Assembly (NCBI RefSeq): GCF_048418805.1
Contig: NC_132781.1
Location: 58,551,648-58,615,647, forward strand
Direction of reading: 5' to 3'
Length of the DNA stretch: 64,000 nucleotides
DNA from: Vulpes vulpes
Lineage: Eukaryota; Chordata; Mammalia; Carnivora; Canidae
Part shown: positions 1 to 10,893 of the stretch, piece by piece
How the letters are laid out: every line of letters begins with the position of its first letter
Numbering within the stretch: position 1 is the first letter of the stretch
Made by a program: the position numbers and the translations under genes
The notes under the pieces: model-generated
The model's database searches: none
What the model was told of the DNA's origin: nothing
The model's input: only the letters and a program-made list of their open reading frames with translations

Positions 1-36
1 TGATGTGGCTTTGACCTCATGGGGGAGTTAGCTCAC

Positions 37-177
37 CTGCACCTTCTTTAGAGCCACGGTCTTCCTATCCAGCAGGCAGGTGGCCTTGTACACCTCGCTG
101 AACTGTCCTCGGCCTATCTTCTTCTCTATCTGGAAGTCGGCCAGCGAGCAGCGAAAAGACAAGGTGTTTGGGTGTCT
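37..177 (-). CDS. NEK6: NEK6 coding exon 3 (residues 31-77, start of kinase domain)
   Basis: This exon encodes 47 in-frame codons, from RHPNTLSFRCS to VALKKVQ. It contains the glycine-rich ATP loop GRGQFSEV (residues 52-59) and the VAxK motif with the catalytic lysine (K74, next to K75). The kinase domain begins near residue 45. The acceptor is a pyrimidine tract ending CTCCTCCAG just above 177; the donor is CAG|GTGAGC just below 37. Both ends are phase 0, joining cleanly to the preceding exon after Gln30 and to a following exon outside the window. The segment appears identical or nearly so to human NEK6 as I recall it. NEK7 shares the kinase motif, but the RHPNTLSFRCSLADF lead-in and CLLDRKT match NEK6. 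Confidence 0.96.
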
Positions 178-996
178 CTGGAGGAGAGGGACAGGGGGCA
201 TTAGTGGCCAGCCAGGCTACAATGAGGGACCAAGACCTAAGCAGCCAGGGCCCCTTCCAAAACCCAACAACCCCAGCAGCGCTGCTCCAAGGTGAAGGAG
301 GGACCGTGACTGCCAACCTCACGGGCATCACTATCAGAGGCTCCTTCACCCCCTGGGTGCTGCCCATACCACAACAACCCCACTCTGCACATAAGAAGTC
401 AGGGCTGCTGGTTTCTACCATGGCGCTTACCACCACCCTTCATTACCTGATTGTCCATTAGTTTGCTTGTTTCTACCTCCTGCTCCCATTAAAGTGGCTC
501 CCTGGGACCTTGCCCACCTTGCTCACTCCTGAATCCCTGTGCCCACACTGGAGCCAGCAAGCAAAGCAGATGCAATTAAGGTGTGAAGGACGTGACCCAC
601 CAAGGTCACACAGCAAGGGAGGCCCTGCTGGGTCTCACCAGCTCCACGGCCCCCCACATGGAGGACCCAACCCTCACCCTGCAAGTCATTGTCAGATGTG
701 GCAACTTCCCCTCCTGGGGTGGCCATTTCCATCTCAGAGATGAGAGAACTGAGCTTAAATCTGCAGCCTTACCATGCTGACCCCACTGCTTAGGCAAACA
801 GATCCCTTTATAGTGACATGAGGAATCCAGACACTTCATGATGACTCTCCAGGGGTCAGCACTGAAACCCACCACCGAACAGTAAAACCTACCTGTGGAT
901 GAGGCTGCCAGGTGAGGCAGCAGTGGCCAGGTACCCCCTCAGCATCCCTACAACATACATGCAAAGTGCTTGGGTGGGGGGAAGGTGAAGAGGGGG

Positions 997-1030
997 TGCC
1001 AAGGAAGGTGGGGTGCCAAGGAAGGTGGGG
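997..1030. repeat. 17-bp tandem duplication
   Basis: TGCCAAGGAAGGTGGGG occurs twice head to tail (997-1013, 1014-1030), in a G-rich stretch of intron 2. Confidence 0.9.
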
Positions 1031-1582
1031 TGGGGGAGGATTCCATGGCTCTGGTCTGCCCCACAGTAGCCTGGCAAAACAGGCCCTCCTCCTGCTACAG
1101 GCCCCACTGGCCACTCTAGGGGACGCTCCCTGGCCAGGTGGTAGTGCAACAACAGGGTCTCACATGTGGAAGAGGTACAGAAACATTTGCAGAGTTCATT
1201 TTGGGAAGTAGGGGGTGGGGCAAGAAAACACTGAGAGCCCCACTGAAACAGGAAGGAATAAGTCTGAATTTTCTGATGTGAAAATGCCTCTTCCAGACTT
1301 GGTCCAGAAGCACCCATGAGGGTGGAAGATCAGGTATTTTATTGGGCTGTGTTCTGGAACTCTCCTTCACTGGAATACCAACCTTTAGATAAATAAGCCC
1401 TGGCGGGAGCCTGGGTCACTACCATCCTATGCAGGACATCTGTTCTCAATCAACTTTGATTTTTTTCCTTCTGTGTCTTTACTACACGAATGGGTTCAAT
1501 TTAAAGTGTGAAACAGGCAGAGATAAGGAAAAACGCACGCCATCACAGTAAGGCCAGTAATGTTAAAAAATACCTGGTAGGG

Positions 1583-1762
1583 GGCAGCCCGGGGGGCTCA
1601 GCGGTTTAGCACCACCTTCAGCCCAGGGCGTGATCCTGGAGACCCGGAATTGAGTCCCACGAGAGGCTCCCTGTGTGGAGCCTGCTTCTCCCTCTGCCTG
1701 TGTCTCTGCCTCTCCTCTCTGTGTATTCTCATGAATAAATAAACAAAATCTTAAAAAAAAAA
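1583..1762 (+). mobile_element. SINEC (carnivore tRNA-Lys SINE)
   Basis: The element has a tRNA-like head with GGCTCAGCGGTTTAGC, the body CTGCTTCTCCCTCTGCCTG, and an A-rich tail. It is flanked by a TSD (TACCTGGTAGGG plus preceding A's) at about 1565-1582 and 1757-1774. It is antisense to NEK6 and would present a poly-T run followed by AAG in the gene's direction. Confidence 0.95.
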
Positions 1763-1829
1763 TACCTGGTAGGGTAACTCTAAGTCCCCACTTGACAACC
1801 ACTGAGGAAGCCTTTAAGATGCCATGTGA

Positions 1830-2150
1830 CTGGCCTGCCCACACTCCTCACACCTTTGCGATCCTGCTGCTCTGCTACTTTCTTCTGGTCACTCTGCCCT
1901 TCCACACTGACCATCCTCTTTTGCTCTCACTGGCCATTCTGCCCGGAATGTCCCCTGGAAGCCTCACCACTTATGTCCCTTTTACATACATGCTCCCAGC
2001 TCTTCTTCCTTCTTCGTTTCTGGCTCCCAGCATTCCTAATACTGTATTTTACTCAGTTACCTTGTCTGACTCCCAACCACTAGCAGGGATGCCTCGTAAA
2101 ATGGTGCCTGGCATGTTGTAGGCACTCAATAAACATTTGTTGAATGAACA
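1830..2150 (+). mobile_element. L2-type 3' end
   Basis: A CT-rich stretch leads to ATGGTGCCTGGCATGTTGTA and CACTCAATAAACATTTGTTG then AATGAAC, the usual end of L2/MIR-related CORE elements. It is heavily diverged. Confidence 0.6.
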
Positions 2151-2174
2151 AATCTTCACGTATACGGAGATGGT

Positions 2175-2350
2175 GTACTTTTTAAAAGCCCAGAATTGTG
2201 CAAACCTATTACTCTGAGACTTGCTTTTTTAAGGATGGATCTTTTCAACTGAAGGGGATTTAAATAACCACAGACTCTAACTCCACAGTAAGCTTGTTTC
2301 CAATCTGTTGTCACTATAAATAATGTTGCGATAAGCACCCTTATATATAT
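2175..2350. mobile_element. Old LINE-like fragment
   Basis: The stretch ending CACTATAAATAATGTTGCGA then TAAGCACCCTTATATATAT is reminiscent of a fossil LINE 3' region (intermittent 'ataaataatgctgcaataa' phrase). It is weak and diverged. Confidence 0.4.
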
Positions 2351-2384
2351 TTCCTCATGCATATTTCCTGGGTCCCTGGCTGGT

Positions 2385-2535
2385 GATCTTGGGCAGTTAC
2401 CCAAGCCACTCTGCCTCAGTTTCCTGTCTGCAAAGTAGGGGTGTAGAAGCATACCTGTCTCATAGGGCTGCTGTAAGGATCACGTGAGATTGCTGAACTT
2501 CTCCCTACCCCCCACACAGTAGGTGCTCAGTGGTC
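2385..2535 (+). mobile_element. MIR, sense
   Basis: GATCTTGGGCAGTTACCC, GCCTCAGTTTCCTGTCTGC and CACACAGTAGGTGCTCAG follow MIR order. Confidence 0.8.
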
Positions 2536-2924
2536 CTTATAAGTGACAAGCAGGGTGGAGCAGGAGAGGGGACCCTGAAGCAGCTCCTCCTCACCCCCAC
2601 TCTCAGCCTTTTTGAACCTTCCCAGACCCAGCTCTGTGCCAAGGAAACCCTCCTGCTAGAAGTGAGTGATGGAAGTCTGAGCCTCGCAGCCTGTTCCCTC
2701 AGCAAGGTAGCAGTTGGGCCAACCTTGACTCTCAAGTCTTGAGGCATAATTACCTCCCCTGGTGAGGGATTTGAAGACTCTCCCTACTGGGAGCTGAGCT
2801 GGAGGGAGGGCTGGTGGAAGAGAAAGACTGTCATCTTATCCACCCTGTGCCAGTGTCTGTCAAGTGAGTTCTTTACTAACAGCAATTAACCTACCTATTT
2901 ACTACGCACCCATGTAAGAAGAGT

Positions 2925-3110
2925 GGGTTTTTATTGAGCACTTACTGTGTACCAGGCACCATGCAGAACACTTCCTTCCCATGACCCTGTGAGTTGAAAA
3001 CATCATTATCCCCATTTCAGGAAACAGGCTGTGGGGGATGGAGGCAGTGACCAGCTCCAGACCTCACAATGAGTAATGGGAGAGATCTGATCCAGGGCCT
3101 GGGGACTCTG
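2925..3110 (-). mobile_element. MIR, antisense
   Basis: TTATTGAGCACTTACTGTGT, ACCAGGCACCATGCAGA and CATTATCCCCATTTCAGGAA follow reverse MIR order. Confidence 0.85.
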
Positions 3111-3519
3111 GAGTCTCCGCCCCTTGAGCTCTACCATGGGGCCTCACAACTCCCAGATTCTTCCTCTGCTTTTCCTTTGAGACCCAATGGCTAGCCAGGT
3201 CTATGCTTCCTGCTTCAGCTGGCTTCTTTCTTCCAGTCACCTGAGCCCCTGCCCCCCAAACATGGGCCTCTCCAAAAGTGCGCTCCTGTCTTAGTCCTTT
3301 CCGTATCCCCTGAGCTGAGGCTCTGACTTGCCCAGAACAAGAGCACGGGGCATGTTTGTCAAATGACACAAAGGAACATGCTCTAAGCAGCCTGGTGCAC
3401 TGTGGGACTTTGTGACACAGCCACTGTCACTTCTGAGTGCAGCCAAAGCCACACCCTCAGAAAAAGGCAACTTTCTCACACCTGGAGGGATCACACATGC
3501 CCATGAGGCTAAGGCACAC

Positions 3520-3725
3520 CATGGTGTGTTATGCACCTACCACGCAGCAGTTACTCTGCTGGCTGCTTCCACAGATTTGGGAACTACACTCACCTAACAA
3601 CCCTGTAAAGCAGAACTTTTTAATCCCATGTCATAAAGAAGGGAACTGAGGCACAGTCACACAGCTGGTCAGTGGGGAGCTGAGACCTGAACTCCCTGAC
3701 GATCTATAGCCAGCTGTCCTGAGAG
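3520..3725 (-). mobile_element. MIR, antisense
   Basis: TGCACCTACCACGCAGCAG, GAACTGAGGCACAGTCACAC and AGCTGGTCAGTGGGGAGCTG follow reverse MIR order. Confidence 0.85.
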
Positions 3726-4621
3726 GTGACATGGGCAGGGCCCCCACCCCGTGGGCCTCAGTTTCCCCGCTGGGACAGTGACACGTTTGGGGGACGTGAT
3801 CTCCTAGGGTCTCCACTATGCAAACACAGGGCTTTCAACCAACACTAGTGGCTGGAGTCCCCAGCACTCTCTTGTCCACCCCAGAGATATGTTCCTAAAG
3901 GCCATGCTGCCCTAAGGAAGCTCCTGGAGGATGGGTGGGGGTGACATCCCAGCTGGCATCCCTAGACTCCACTTGCACATCTGCATATGCAATGACATGG
4001 ATTTGCAATTCCTGTCACAACCCATTCAACCTAATTAGAGGAATGAGCTCCTTTGGAGGGGGCGGGGCAGGTTCCTCCAGCAGCAGCACCACGTGTGAAG
4101 GAGATACACCATCTGGGTCTGGGCAGGGTGGGGACACCACCACCCTCACAGGGGCTGGAATGGGGTCCTGTCCCCCGAGTGCCCTCTGTCCAGGTTGGGA
4201 GCACTGCAGAACACGGGGCACTGTGCCTGAGCCAGCAGAGCCCTAACTCTCACTTAACTCTGGGGCTGTGAATGGAAGGGGAAAAGGTGAAGGGAGCTCT
4301 TGCCCTATAAGGCCAGGCCTCTCTCTGCTGCCACCTCCAAGGAGGGCTTCCTCCCCTCCTGGGTCTGCCCTCAGCCAGCTCCACCCGTGCCCCTGCAGCT
4401 GAGTCCATTCACGCCAGGGGGACCTTAGCAATATCAGCCCCAGGATTTCTCTGAGAATCCAGGAGATGATATTGGTGCCAAGGGTCCTGGGAGCTCTAAG
4501 CTGCTGGGCAAGCTTGAGGCCAGGGCGAGCTCCATGTTGGCTCCTGGGGAAAATCAGCATGAGCCTGGGGGCACAGGTTGGCGGAGGGGGGAACCACTAC
4601 TCCAGTTCCCTCAGCTGAGAC

Positions 4622-4790
4622 ACTGATGCTGGGGTACAGAGGCCTGGGTTCAGATCCCAGATCTGGTACTTCCTGGCTGGGGCCATGGACAAGTATTCTG
4701 GGCCTCAGTTTCCTCATGTGTACAACTAAGGTAGTAACAATGCCTGCTTCCGAGGGCTGCTGGGAGGTGGTGGTAAGTTACTGAACGAAG
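4622..4790 (+). mobile_element. MIR, sense
   Basis: GGCCTGGGTTCAGATCCCAG, GGGCCTCAGTTTCCTCATGT and AATGCCTGCTTCCGAGGGCT follow MIR order. Confidence 0.85.
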
Positions 4791-4978
4791 CCTCATATTG
4801 GAAGAGCGCCAGACTCAGTATTGGAAGAGCTACCTAGGCTGTCGCCGTCATTAAGGGTGTCTGCGGAGCACAGACCAGGGGCACAACTGCCTCCTAAGGG
4901 GCTGGGGACAAGCCGAGGCAGGGAGTCCACAGCTATTGCGACCACTGCCCACATAATCCTCACCCCACTGCAGGTCAA

Positions 4979-5180
4979 CTTCAGCTCTGGGCTCTTTGGC
5001 TGTGGAAACTAAAATGAATTTTTAAATCTAAGAGTGAGGTCAATGATACCCGTGATGTCAGATGCACAATGGGGGTTTTAAGTATCTCATCTCACTTAGT
5101 CTTCATGGCCCCATTTTACAGATGAGGAAACGGAGGCTCTGAGGTCTTTAGCCATAATCACCTGACTGCAGTAGAGCAGT
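4979..5180. repeat. MIR-like repeat, copy A of a similar pair
   Basis: It contains the MIR phrase CCCATTTTACAGATGAGGAA. Upstream of that it matches 8124-8490 over TTCAGCTCTGGGCTC, AAACTAAAATG, ATGTCAGATGC and TAGTCTTCATGGCCCC, some of which lie outside standard MIR. Confidence 0.75.
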
Positions 5181-5714
5181 GACGCGGGCACGCCCCTGTA
5201 ACCTTCGGACTTCATTGCCCCCTGCACATTCATTGTCCCCTGCACAGGTCATCCAGGACTGTGTGCCAAGGGACCATGCTAGACAACTGACTCATCTCGC
5301 CTTTCTGGGACTATGCTGATGGGAGCCCCTGAGTTCTCCACCAGAGGAGGAGCAGATGGGTGGAAGGCTGGGAGGAGGTGGCAGGGATGCTGATTGCACT
5401 CTGCTGCCAGCCCCAGCAGGCCAGAGGGAGGGGGTCCGCACTGCCCCAGGGGGAACACTATCTCAGAGAGGAACCTCTGGGAGCAACTCCCTGGACAACA
5501 TGAGGCTCAGGGGAACCAGGAGCCAAGGAGAGGGTCAAGGTCCCAGGTCATCTCTATCCCCAATCCCACGCCCCTCAAGAAATGTTGCCTGCCTTCTCAG
5601 GCCAAGGCCGGACTTGGGGTGGGGGTGGGGTGGTACTGGTGAACCACTCCAGAACACCCCCACCCCGGCAAGCTCGGAGAAACCCAGACTCTCTTCTCCA
5701 AGTCAGATCAAATT

Positions 5715-6140
5715 AGGCCACAAACACCTCCCACCCTGTGCTAATTTGAGTTTAAAATGTTTGAACCACAATAAGCTTCAGTCATCAACAGATCCTTTTT
5801 TTAAAAAACAGGAGCATAAAATTACATGTTAAAAGAATAAAAATGCATTCGCCCAATTAATTTTCTGAAATCTCATTAAAAAATTTAGCCTGACTAAGTC
5901 AGACTTCTGACCTGAATTTTAATCATCTTTACACTGAATGGGTCTTTTTTCCCTGATATTTGCAATGCATCATTAATTTTAAGGCAACTGTTTCTGTGAT
6001 TTTAAAAAGCATACTTCATCAGAATGACATTTCCTGTAAACGAATTTCACCTTTAAAGCCATCTGACACTGTGCATAGGGAAGTTCTAATGGATTCAGAA
6101 TATGTGTATATCGTGATGTATTTTAAATCTGTGTTACACG
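5715..6140. promoter_or_regulatory. AT-rich unique block, possible conserved noncoding element
   Basis: About 425 bp in intron 2 are AT-rich, with no recognisable repeat phrase and several TAAT/ATTA cores (for example CCCAATTAATTTTC near 5855 and CATTAATTTTAAGG near 5970). Conservation cannot be assessed here. Confidence 0.35.
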
Positions 6141-6689
6141 AAAGAAGGGCATGATTTACAGAGAGTCCATATTGTCAGGCTCTTGCCAAGGCCGACCCCA
6201 CTCAGCTCTTCATGATCTGGCTAACTTTAATCCCAAAGCTCATCTTCCCTCTCAAAGACCTCACAACAACAAGCAGTGCTGTGGGGCCACAGGACATGGA
6301 GAGACATCTGGCTCTGCTCCTCAAGAGCAAAGCATACATGTTATTTATCTCAGTTCCCACCCCTGCAAAATAGAATTCTGAGTAAGACCTAGTTCCTAGC
6401 CGGTAGGAAGGTGGAAGTAAGTGCCAGGTATCACTGTGCCATGATTGTCCCAACCTGGAAGTCTACACACAGCTCCAAGAGCCAGGAACACATGGGAGTA
6501 GTGAGCAAGATGCCCAAACATGACAGTCACCTGATAACAAAACCTAGAATCATCTCAATGCAGTGGGTCTCTTAGGACAATTCCCACTGACTGAGCTCAG
6601 AGAAAGCTGAGCTTAAACATATGTAAGAGAATCTGGAACCAGTGCCAATGACTTACAAGCCAAGACTTGAAAGGCGAAAGCCGTAAAGA

Positions 6690-7480
6690 AAATGAGCCAT
6701 CCCACTGGAAGTCTGGATACATCCTGGACTCTGTTCTCCCTCATCCCTTCAGTTACCAAGTCCAGTTGGTTTTCTCCCTGAAGTCTCTGGAATCTTCTCT
6801 CCCCATGTCCAGCTGTTTAAGACCACGGCATCATCTTACCTGGGGGACGGCAGTGGCCTCCTCATCTCGTCCTATTTTCACCTTAAGTGTGCCTTGAGCA
6901 CCAGCAACCAGCAATCTTTCTAAAACTCAATCTCCCTTGTCCACCTGAAACCCACTAATAGGCTCACCCTTCATTCACAATAGACTCCATTTCAGATGAT
7001 ACAGCCTTTCAGAAACACCAGCCATTCCCCCAACCAAACAGTGGTATTTTTAAAAAGATTTTATTTATTTATTCATGAGCAACACAGAGGCAGAGACACA
7101 GGCAGCGGGAGAGGCAGGCTCCCTGTGGGAAGCCTAATGTGGGACTCAATCCCAGGACCCCGGGATCACAACCTGAGCTGAAGGCAGACACTCAACCACC
7201 CACCAAGCACTGGTATTTAAACACTTGCCTAACCTCACTGGACCTGCACCTTCAGGCCTGTCTCCTTCCTCTTCTTCCTGGGACATTCTCCTCTCCTCGC
7301 CTGTCCCAGACTCCTGATGGTTACCAGCCCACCTGTCATCTCTCTAGAGCTTTCCTTGTCCCACCCCACCCTCTGGGCTGCCTCAGCATCCGCCTGTCCC
7401 TCCGTGGGGCTTTCCACCTCTCACACTGTCTGTACCTAACTTCTGTGTGGGGCTTGTCGGCAGACCAAAGGCAGAAACGA
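6690..7480 (+). mobile_element. L2-like stretch interrupted by a SINE
   Basis: A long C/T-rich sequence with phrases such as CCACCTGAAACCCACTAATAG and TCTGGGCTGCCTCAGC resembles the middle of L2. It is broken at 7051-7205 by a SINEC. The assignment is by general pattern only. Confidence 0.4.
7051..7205 (-). mobile_element. SINEC, 5'-truncated
   Basis: This is a reverse-oriented copy (TTTTTAAAGATTTTATTTAT tail, then AGGCAGAGACACAGGC). The usual head is lost or altered. An imperfect TSD (c/g TGGTATTT) flanks it near 7041 and 7210. It splits an L2-like stretch. Confidence 0.9.
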
Positions 7481-8123
7481 GACAAGCACTTGCTGAACTT
7501 ACAACACTTCAGCAAACACTTCTTGAATTTTAATAGCTGCTAATATTTGGTCATTAAATCTTACCTAACTACCAACATTGCTTTGAGAAGATTTTCATAA
7601 AGATTTTGGCCTGTGTGATTCAGATCCAGAGGCAGCCATCCCCATCCCCAGAAAAGTAAGGCACATTCCTCTTTCTCTGAATAGGGCCCAATATAACTGA
7701 ACTTGGCACGCCCTGGCAGGTTTGCAAAGACTTTCCAGATGGAAGATACATTAACCAGGGCTTTCTCAGACAAGAGCACCTTTCTCCTTCTTGGAAATTC
7801 ACGTGGTTTTTAGTGGATCAGCTATGTTTCACTCCTGATGAAAATGCTCTGCAGCAAATTGGTAAAATCATAAAGCATGAGGCATTAGAGCTCTTTCTCT
7901 CAACTGCATGCATGCATTCATTCATTCATTTAAAACCTCAATAATTCCACATGTGATTTCACTGGAATTAAATTAAAATACATGAGCAAATGTATTTTAA
8001 TAAGCGGACAACTCTCACAGCTAGAAAGCTCCTTGAAATGACAAACTGCTAGCCTTGGGTGTAAAAAGTTAACAAAACCAGTCTGAGTGTTTGCTAAGTT
8101 GTTCTTTCTATACTGTGGGCATT

Positions 8124-8490
8124 TCAGCTCTGGGCTCCTGAGCCATGAAAACTAAAATGGATGTTAAAATAGAAGGATGAGAGCACCTGGGTGGCTCAGT
8201 GGTTGAGCATCTGCCTTGGGCTCAGGTTGTGATCCCGGGGTCCTGGGATCGAGTCCCACATTGGGCTCCCTGTGGGAAGCCTGCTTCTCCCTCTGCCTGT
8301 GTCTGTGTCTCTCATGAATAAATAAGCAAAACCTTTAAATAAATAAATGATAATGAAATAAAATAGAAGGATAAAATCAGTGACACACATTTCCTTAACA
8401 CTCATAATGTCAGATGCTATACTGGGGGTTTAAGGGATTCCATCTCGTTAGTCTTCATGGCCCCATTTTACAGATGAGAAAACTGAGGCT
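8124..8490. repeat. MIR-like repeat, copy B, split by a SINE
   Basis: It shares with 4979-5180 the phrases TTCAGCTCTGGGCTC, AAACTAAAATG, ATGTCAGATGC, CTGGGGGTTTAA and TAGTCTTCATGGCCCC, in the same order and orientation. The SINEC at 8179-8359 inserted into it later. Confidence 0.75.
8179..8359 (+). mobile_element. SINEC inside a MIR-like repeat
   Basis: The copy starts GAGAGCACCTGGGTGGCTC and ends in an AAAT-rich tail. A perfect 13-bp TSD, AAAATAGAAGGAT, lies at 8166-8178 and 8360-8372. Removing it restores the continuity of the older repeat at 8124-8490. Confidence 0.95.
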
Positions 8491-8889
8491 CAGCTCATTT
8501 ACCCAACGTTGCCTGGCTGGTGAAGGATGGAGTTGGGAATTGAGCCCTGCCTGGTCCAGAGCACAGTATTCTTGCCATCATGGGCCCTGGCTCCTTCTAG
8601 GGATGATTTCAAGGAAACAGCAGGGCTTCCTGCCATAAAGGAAAATGCTTCTGCTGTCAATTTGAGGTGTTTCTATATCTCGAAACAGGCAAGATTTGGG
8701 CCATGATGTCTCCCTAGATGGCATTTTAATACCAGTGCTTCATGAATGGAGGAGAGAGGAAGCACCCAACCAACCTCATTCCCGCCCGGACCTGCAGCAG
8801 TGTGGTGTCAACGTGGCTGTGCATCCCGTTTCTGCAAATCCAGCCAGATGCTGGCAGGACTGAGGGCCCCTTCGCCGACAGCCGCTGCC

Positions 8890-9135
8890 CAACGACGAGT
8901 AATTGTGCCTAATTCCACTTAACTGTGTCATTACCCACTCCAACATGTGCAACCAGACGCCCGGACGCCACTGCCACCGCCACCGCTGCCGCAGCCACCT
9001 CACGTTGTTTGTGAAATAATTACGGGCTCTCTCCTCTGCCAAATGAGGCTGTAATTAACCCTAATTACTCAAAATGCAACTGGCTAATTCTGGGAGATTA
9101 ATCAAGGGAGACTCAATTGTTAGTGAATGACTTAA
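8890..9135. promoter_or_regulatory. Homeodomain-motif cluster, candidate enhancer
   Basis: Three TAATTA sites (9017-9022, 9052-9057, 9062-9067) and further TAAT/ATTA cores (8900, 8910, 8930, 9085, 9097-9102) lie within about 200 bp. The surrounding sequence is not otherwise AT-rich and includes a CCGCCACCGCTGCC stretch. No repeat phrase is present. TAATTA is the LIM-homeodomain-type core; function is inferred. Confidence 0.5.
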
Positions 9136-9764
9136 TATGACAAATTGCTACATTACCCAAGGAGGCCTCACTGCCCCCAGCCATCAGTGAGATGTCCTGG
9201 TGGGCTCTGCACCAGCAGTGTCCATGGGCCTTTGGGCTTTCTGGGATCTGCCTCCCCAAATTCCATCTGGGAAATGGGCCCATGTCCCATCCGATAATCA
9301 GACTGAAGAGAGTACACACAGCATAGATGCCCTTGGACACTGTATGTGTGTTCTCTCACGTGCGTGCACACGCACACACACCCTAGTAGATGCCATATCT
9401 ACAGTTTACATGTCTCACTGCTGCATGAATCCATAAACGTGCCCCTTCTCTTGGACTGGTGGAGCTCCACAGCAGTGAGCATGGCTTGATGAGAACTCAG
9501 GTGTAGAAGGATTTCACACTGATCTGTCTCCTTGGCCGGCACCTTTGTGCAGTGTGTATCTGTACAACTGCACGGCAATCCTGGCCAAGCAGATCAAACA
9601 GCAGCCTACCCGAAGTCCTCCAACAGGAACTAGGCAGTCAGAGGCTGCGACAAGCCTTCCAGGGCTTAAGAAGGAGCTGTCTCTGAGTCTCCCCCTGATT
9701 TAGGTCTCATAGCTTTGGGGGAAAAAAAACAACAACCCTGCACATTATTTTTCATCATATCAGG

Positions 9765-10020
9765 CTGCCCACAGACCCTGTAGCACCTGGCCCTGGCTGG
9801 TTTGACCAGCCTGCCCCTTCCAGGCCTCTGCAAACCAGTTCCTCAAGGAGGCCTCTCTGGTCATCTAGTTGAGATCATGTGCCTTTTGGAGCTCCGTGGG
9901 CCCCCAATGTTATTCTGCCCTGTTTCCTATCTTTCTCTCCCATGAGGCTATATGCTTTCTAAGAGCAGACCTGGGTCTGTCTCATGCATAGCCCTGTAGG
10001 GGTGTACTACAGGTATCTGA
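9765..10020 (+). mobile_element. L2-like stretch
   Basis: GGCCTCTCTGGTCATCTAGT, then CCCATGAGGCTATATGC and AGAGCAGACCTGGGTCTGTC follow the order of an L2 3' region (coding end, then the 'ctccatgagggcagggacc' phrase). It is diverged. Confidence 0.55.
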
Positions 10021-10024
10021 AGTT

Positions 10025-10310
10025 CATTAATTCAGCAGGCATCGAGGGGCTCCTGTGGGCCTGGCCTGGGATGATGTGACCAGTGAAGCCTCACCCCAGA
10101 AGTTCTTCTGTTTAGGACAGGAGGCAGATTCCAGAACCGGTGCCCCACTGGGACACCATGGCCATAACCCAGGGCCTGTGCGGCATGGGGGAGGAAGTGG
10201 GGTGGAATGAGAAGGCTCCCTAAAAGCAGCAGCATTTGGACTGAGGCCTGGAGGAGGCATCAGGGAGGGCACTCACAGCCCAGGGGACAGTGGGTGCAAA
10301 GGCAGGGCAT
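10025..10310 (+). mobile_element. Old interspersed repeat, family uncertain
   Basis: The phrase order 'GACTGAGGCCTGGAGGAGGC ... GGGACAGTGGGTGCAAAGGC' resembles a fossil repeat that is also represented at 50.55-50.84 kb. It is low-similarity and judged by phrase order only. Confidence 0.45.
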
Positions 10311-10893
10311 ATACAAGCAGCTGGGATCTCCAGAAGCCATATTCAGAAAAGTGGCAGGAGGCTACCCAGCTCACCGAGGATCTGCATAGAGTGAAGCAGG
10401 TAAGTGTCCTGAGGCCCTGCTGGTTCTAGATACAGTGGCTGAAGAGGCCCAGGACTCGGCTAAAACCAAAAAGGGAAGCTGACTTCAAGCTGAGAGTAAG
10501 GAAGCACTTTCTGACCACATGCACAGGCTGCTTGCTCCCCTGGAGCCCCTCACTCTCTCCCCATTCCTCAGGCCTCCACCACTTGGCCTTACTAAAACCA
10601 GCATTGACCCTGCTGAGATAAAGCTCTTCATTCACACGGAAAACCCAAGAGCAGACTAGGGCCCAAGTCTGGCACAGAGAAGGCTTCTCTGAGTGCTGCT
10701 GGTGACGTGAGGGCTGACCAGGTTGGTAGTGAGCTCCACTCCCACCCTCAGAAGCATTCAAGAAGAGACTCCAGCTAGTGGCTGCCTGGAGAGATTCCTC
10801 CAGGGGCTGGGAGGAAGTAGCCTCAGGGCCCTGTGGTCCCTGCGGTCCCTGCTGAATCCCCAGTGCTCTGCAGAAAAAAGGCAAAGGGCTCAC

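Larger units (their letters stand above)
178..10893 (-). other. NEK6 intron 2
   Basis: This 10.7 kb phase-0 intron has consensus ends. It carries three SINEC elements (1.6, 7.1, 8.2 kb), several MIR copies, L2-like stretches (1.8-2.1, 6.7-7.5, 9.8-10.0 kb), an AT-rich unique block (5.7-6.1 kb) and a TAATTA motif cluster (8.9-9.1 kb). Stretches 200-990, 1035-1560, 3730-4600, 5180-5700 and 9140-9760 look like ordinary unique or very old sequence. No coding signal was found. Confidence 0.85.

Noticed and set aside
37..177. NEK7 instead of NEK6
   Set aside because: The two kinases are near-identical in the ATP loop, but the RHPNTLSFRCS lead-in, CLLDRKT and the upstream MAGQP exon fit NEK6.
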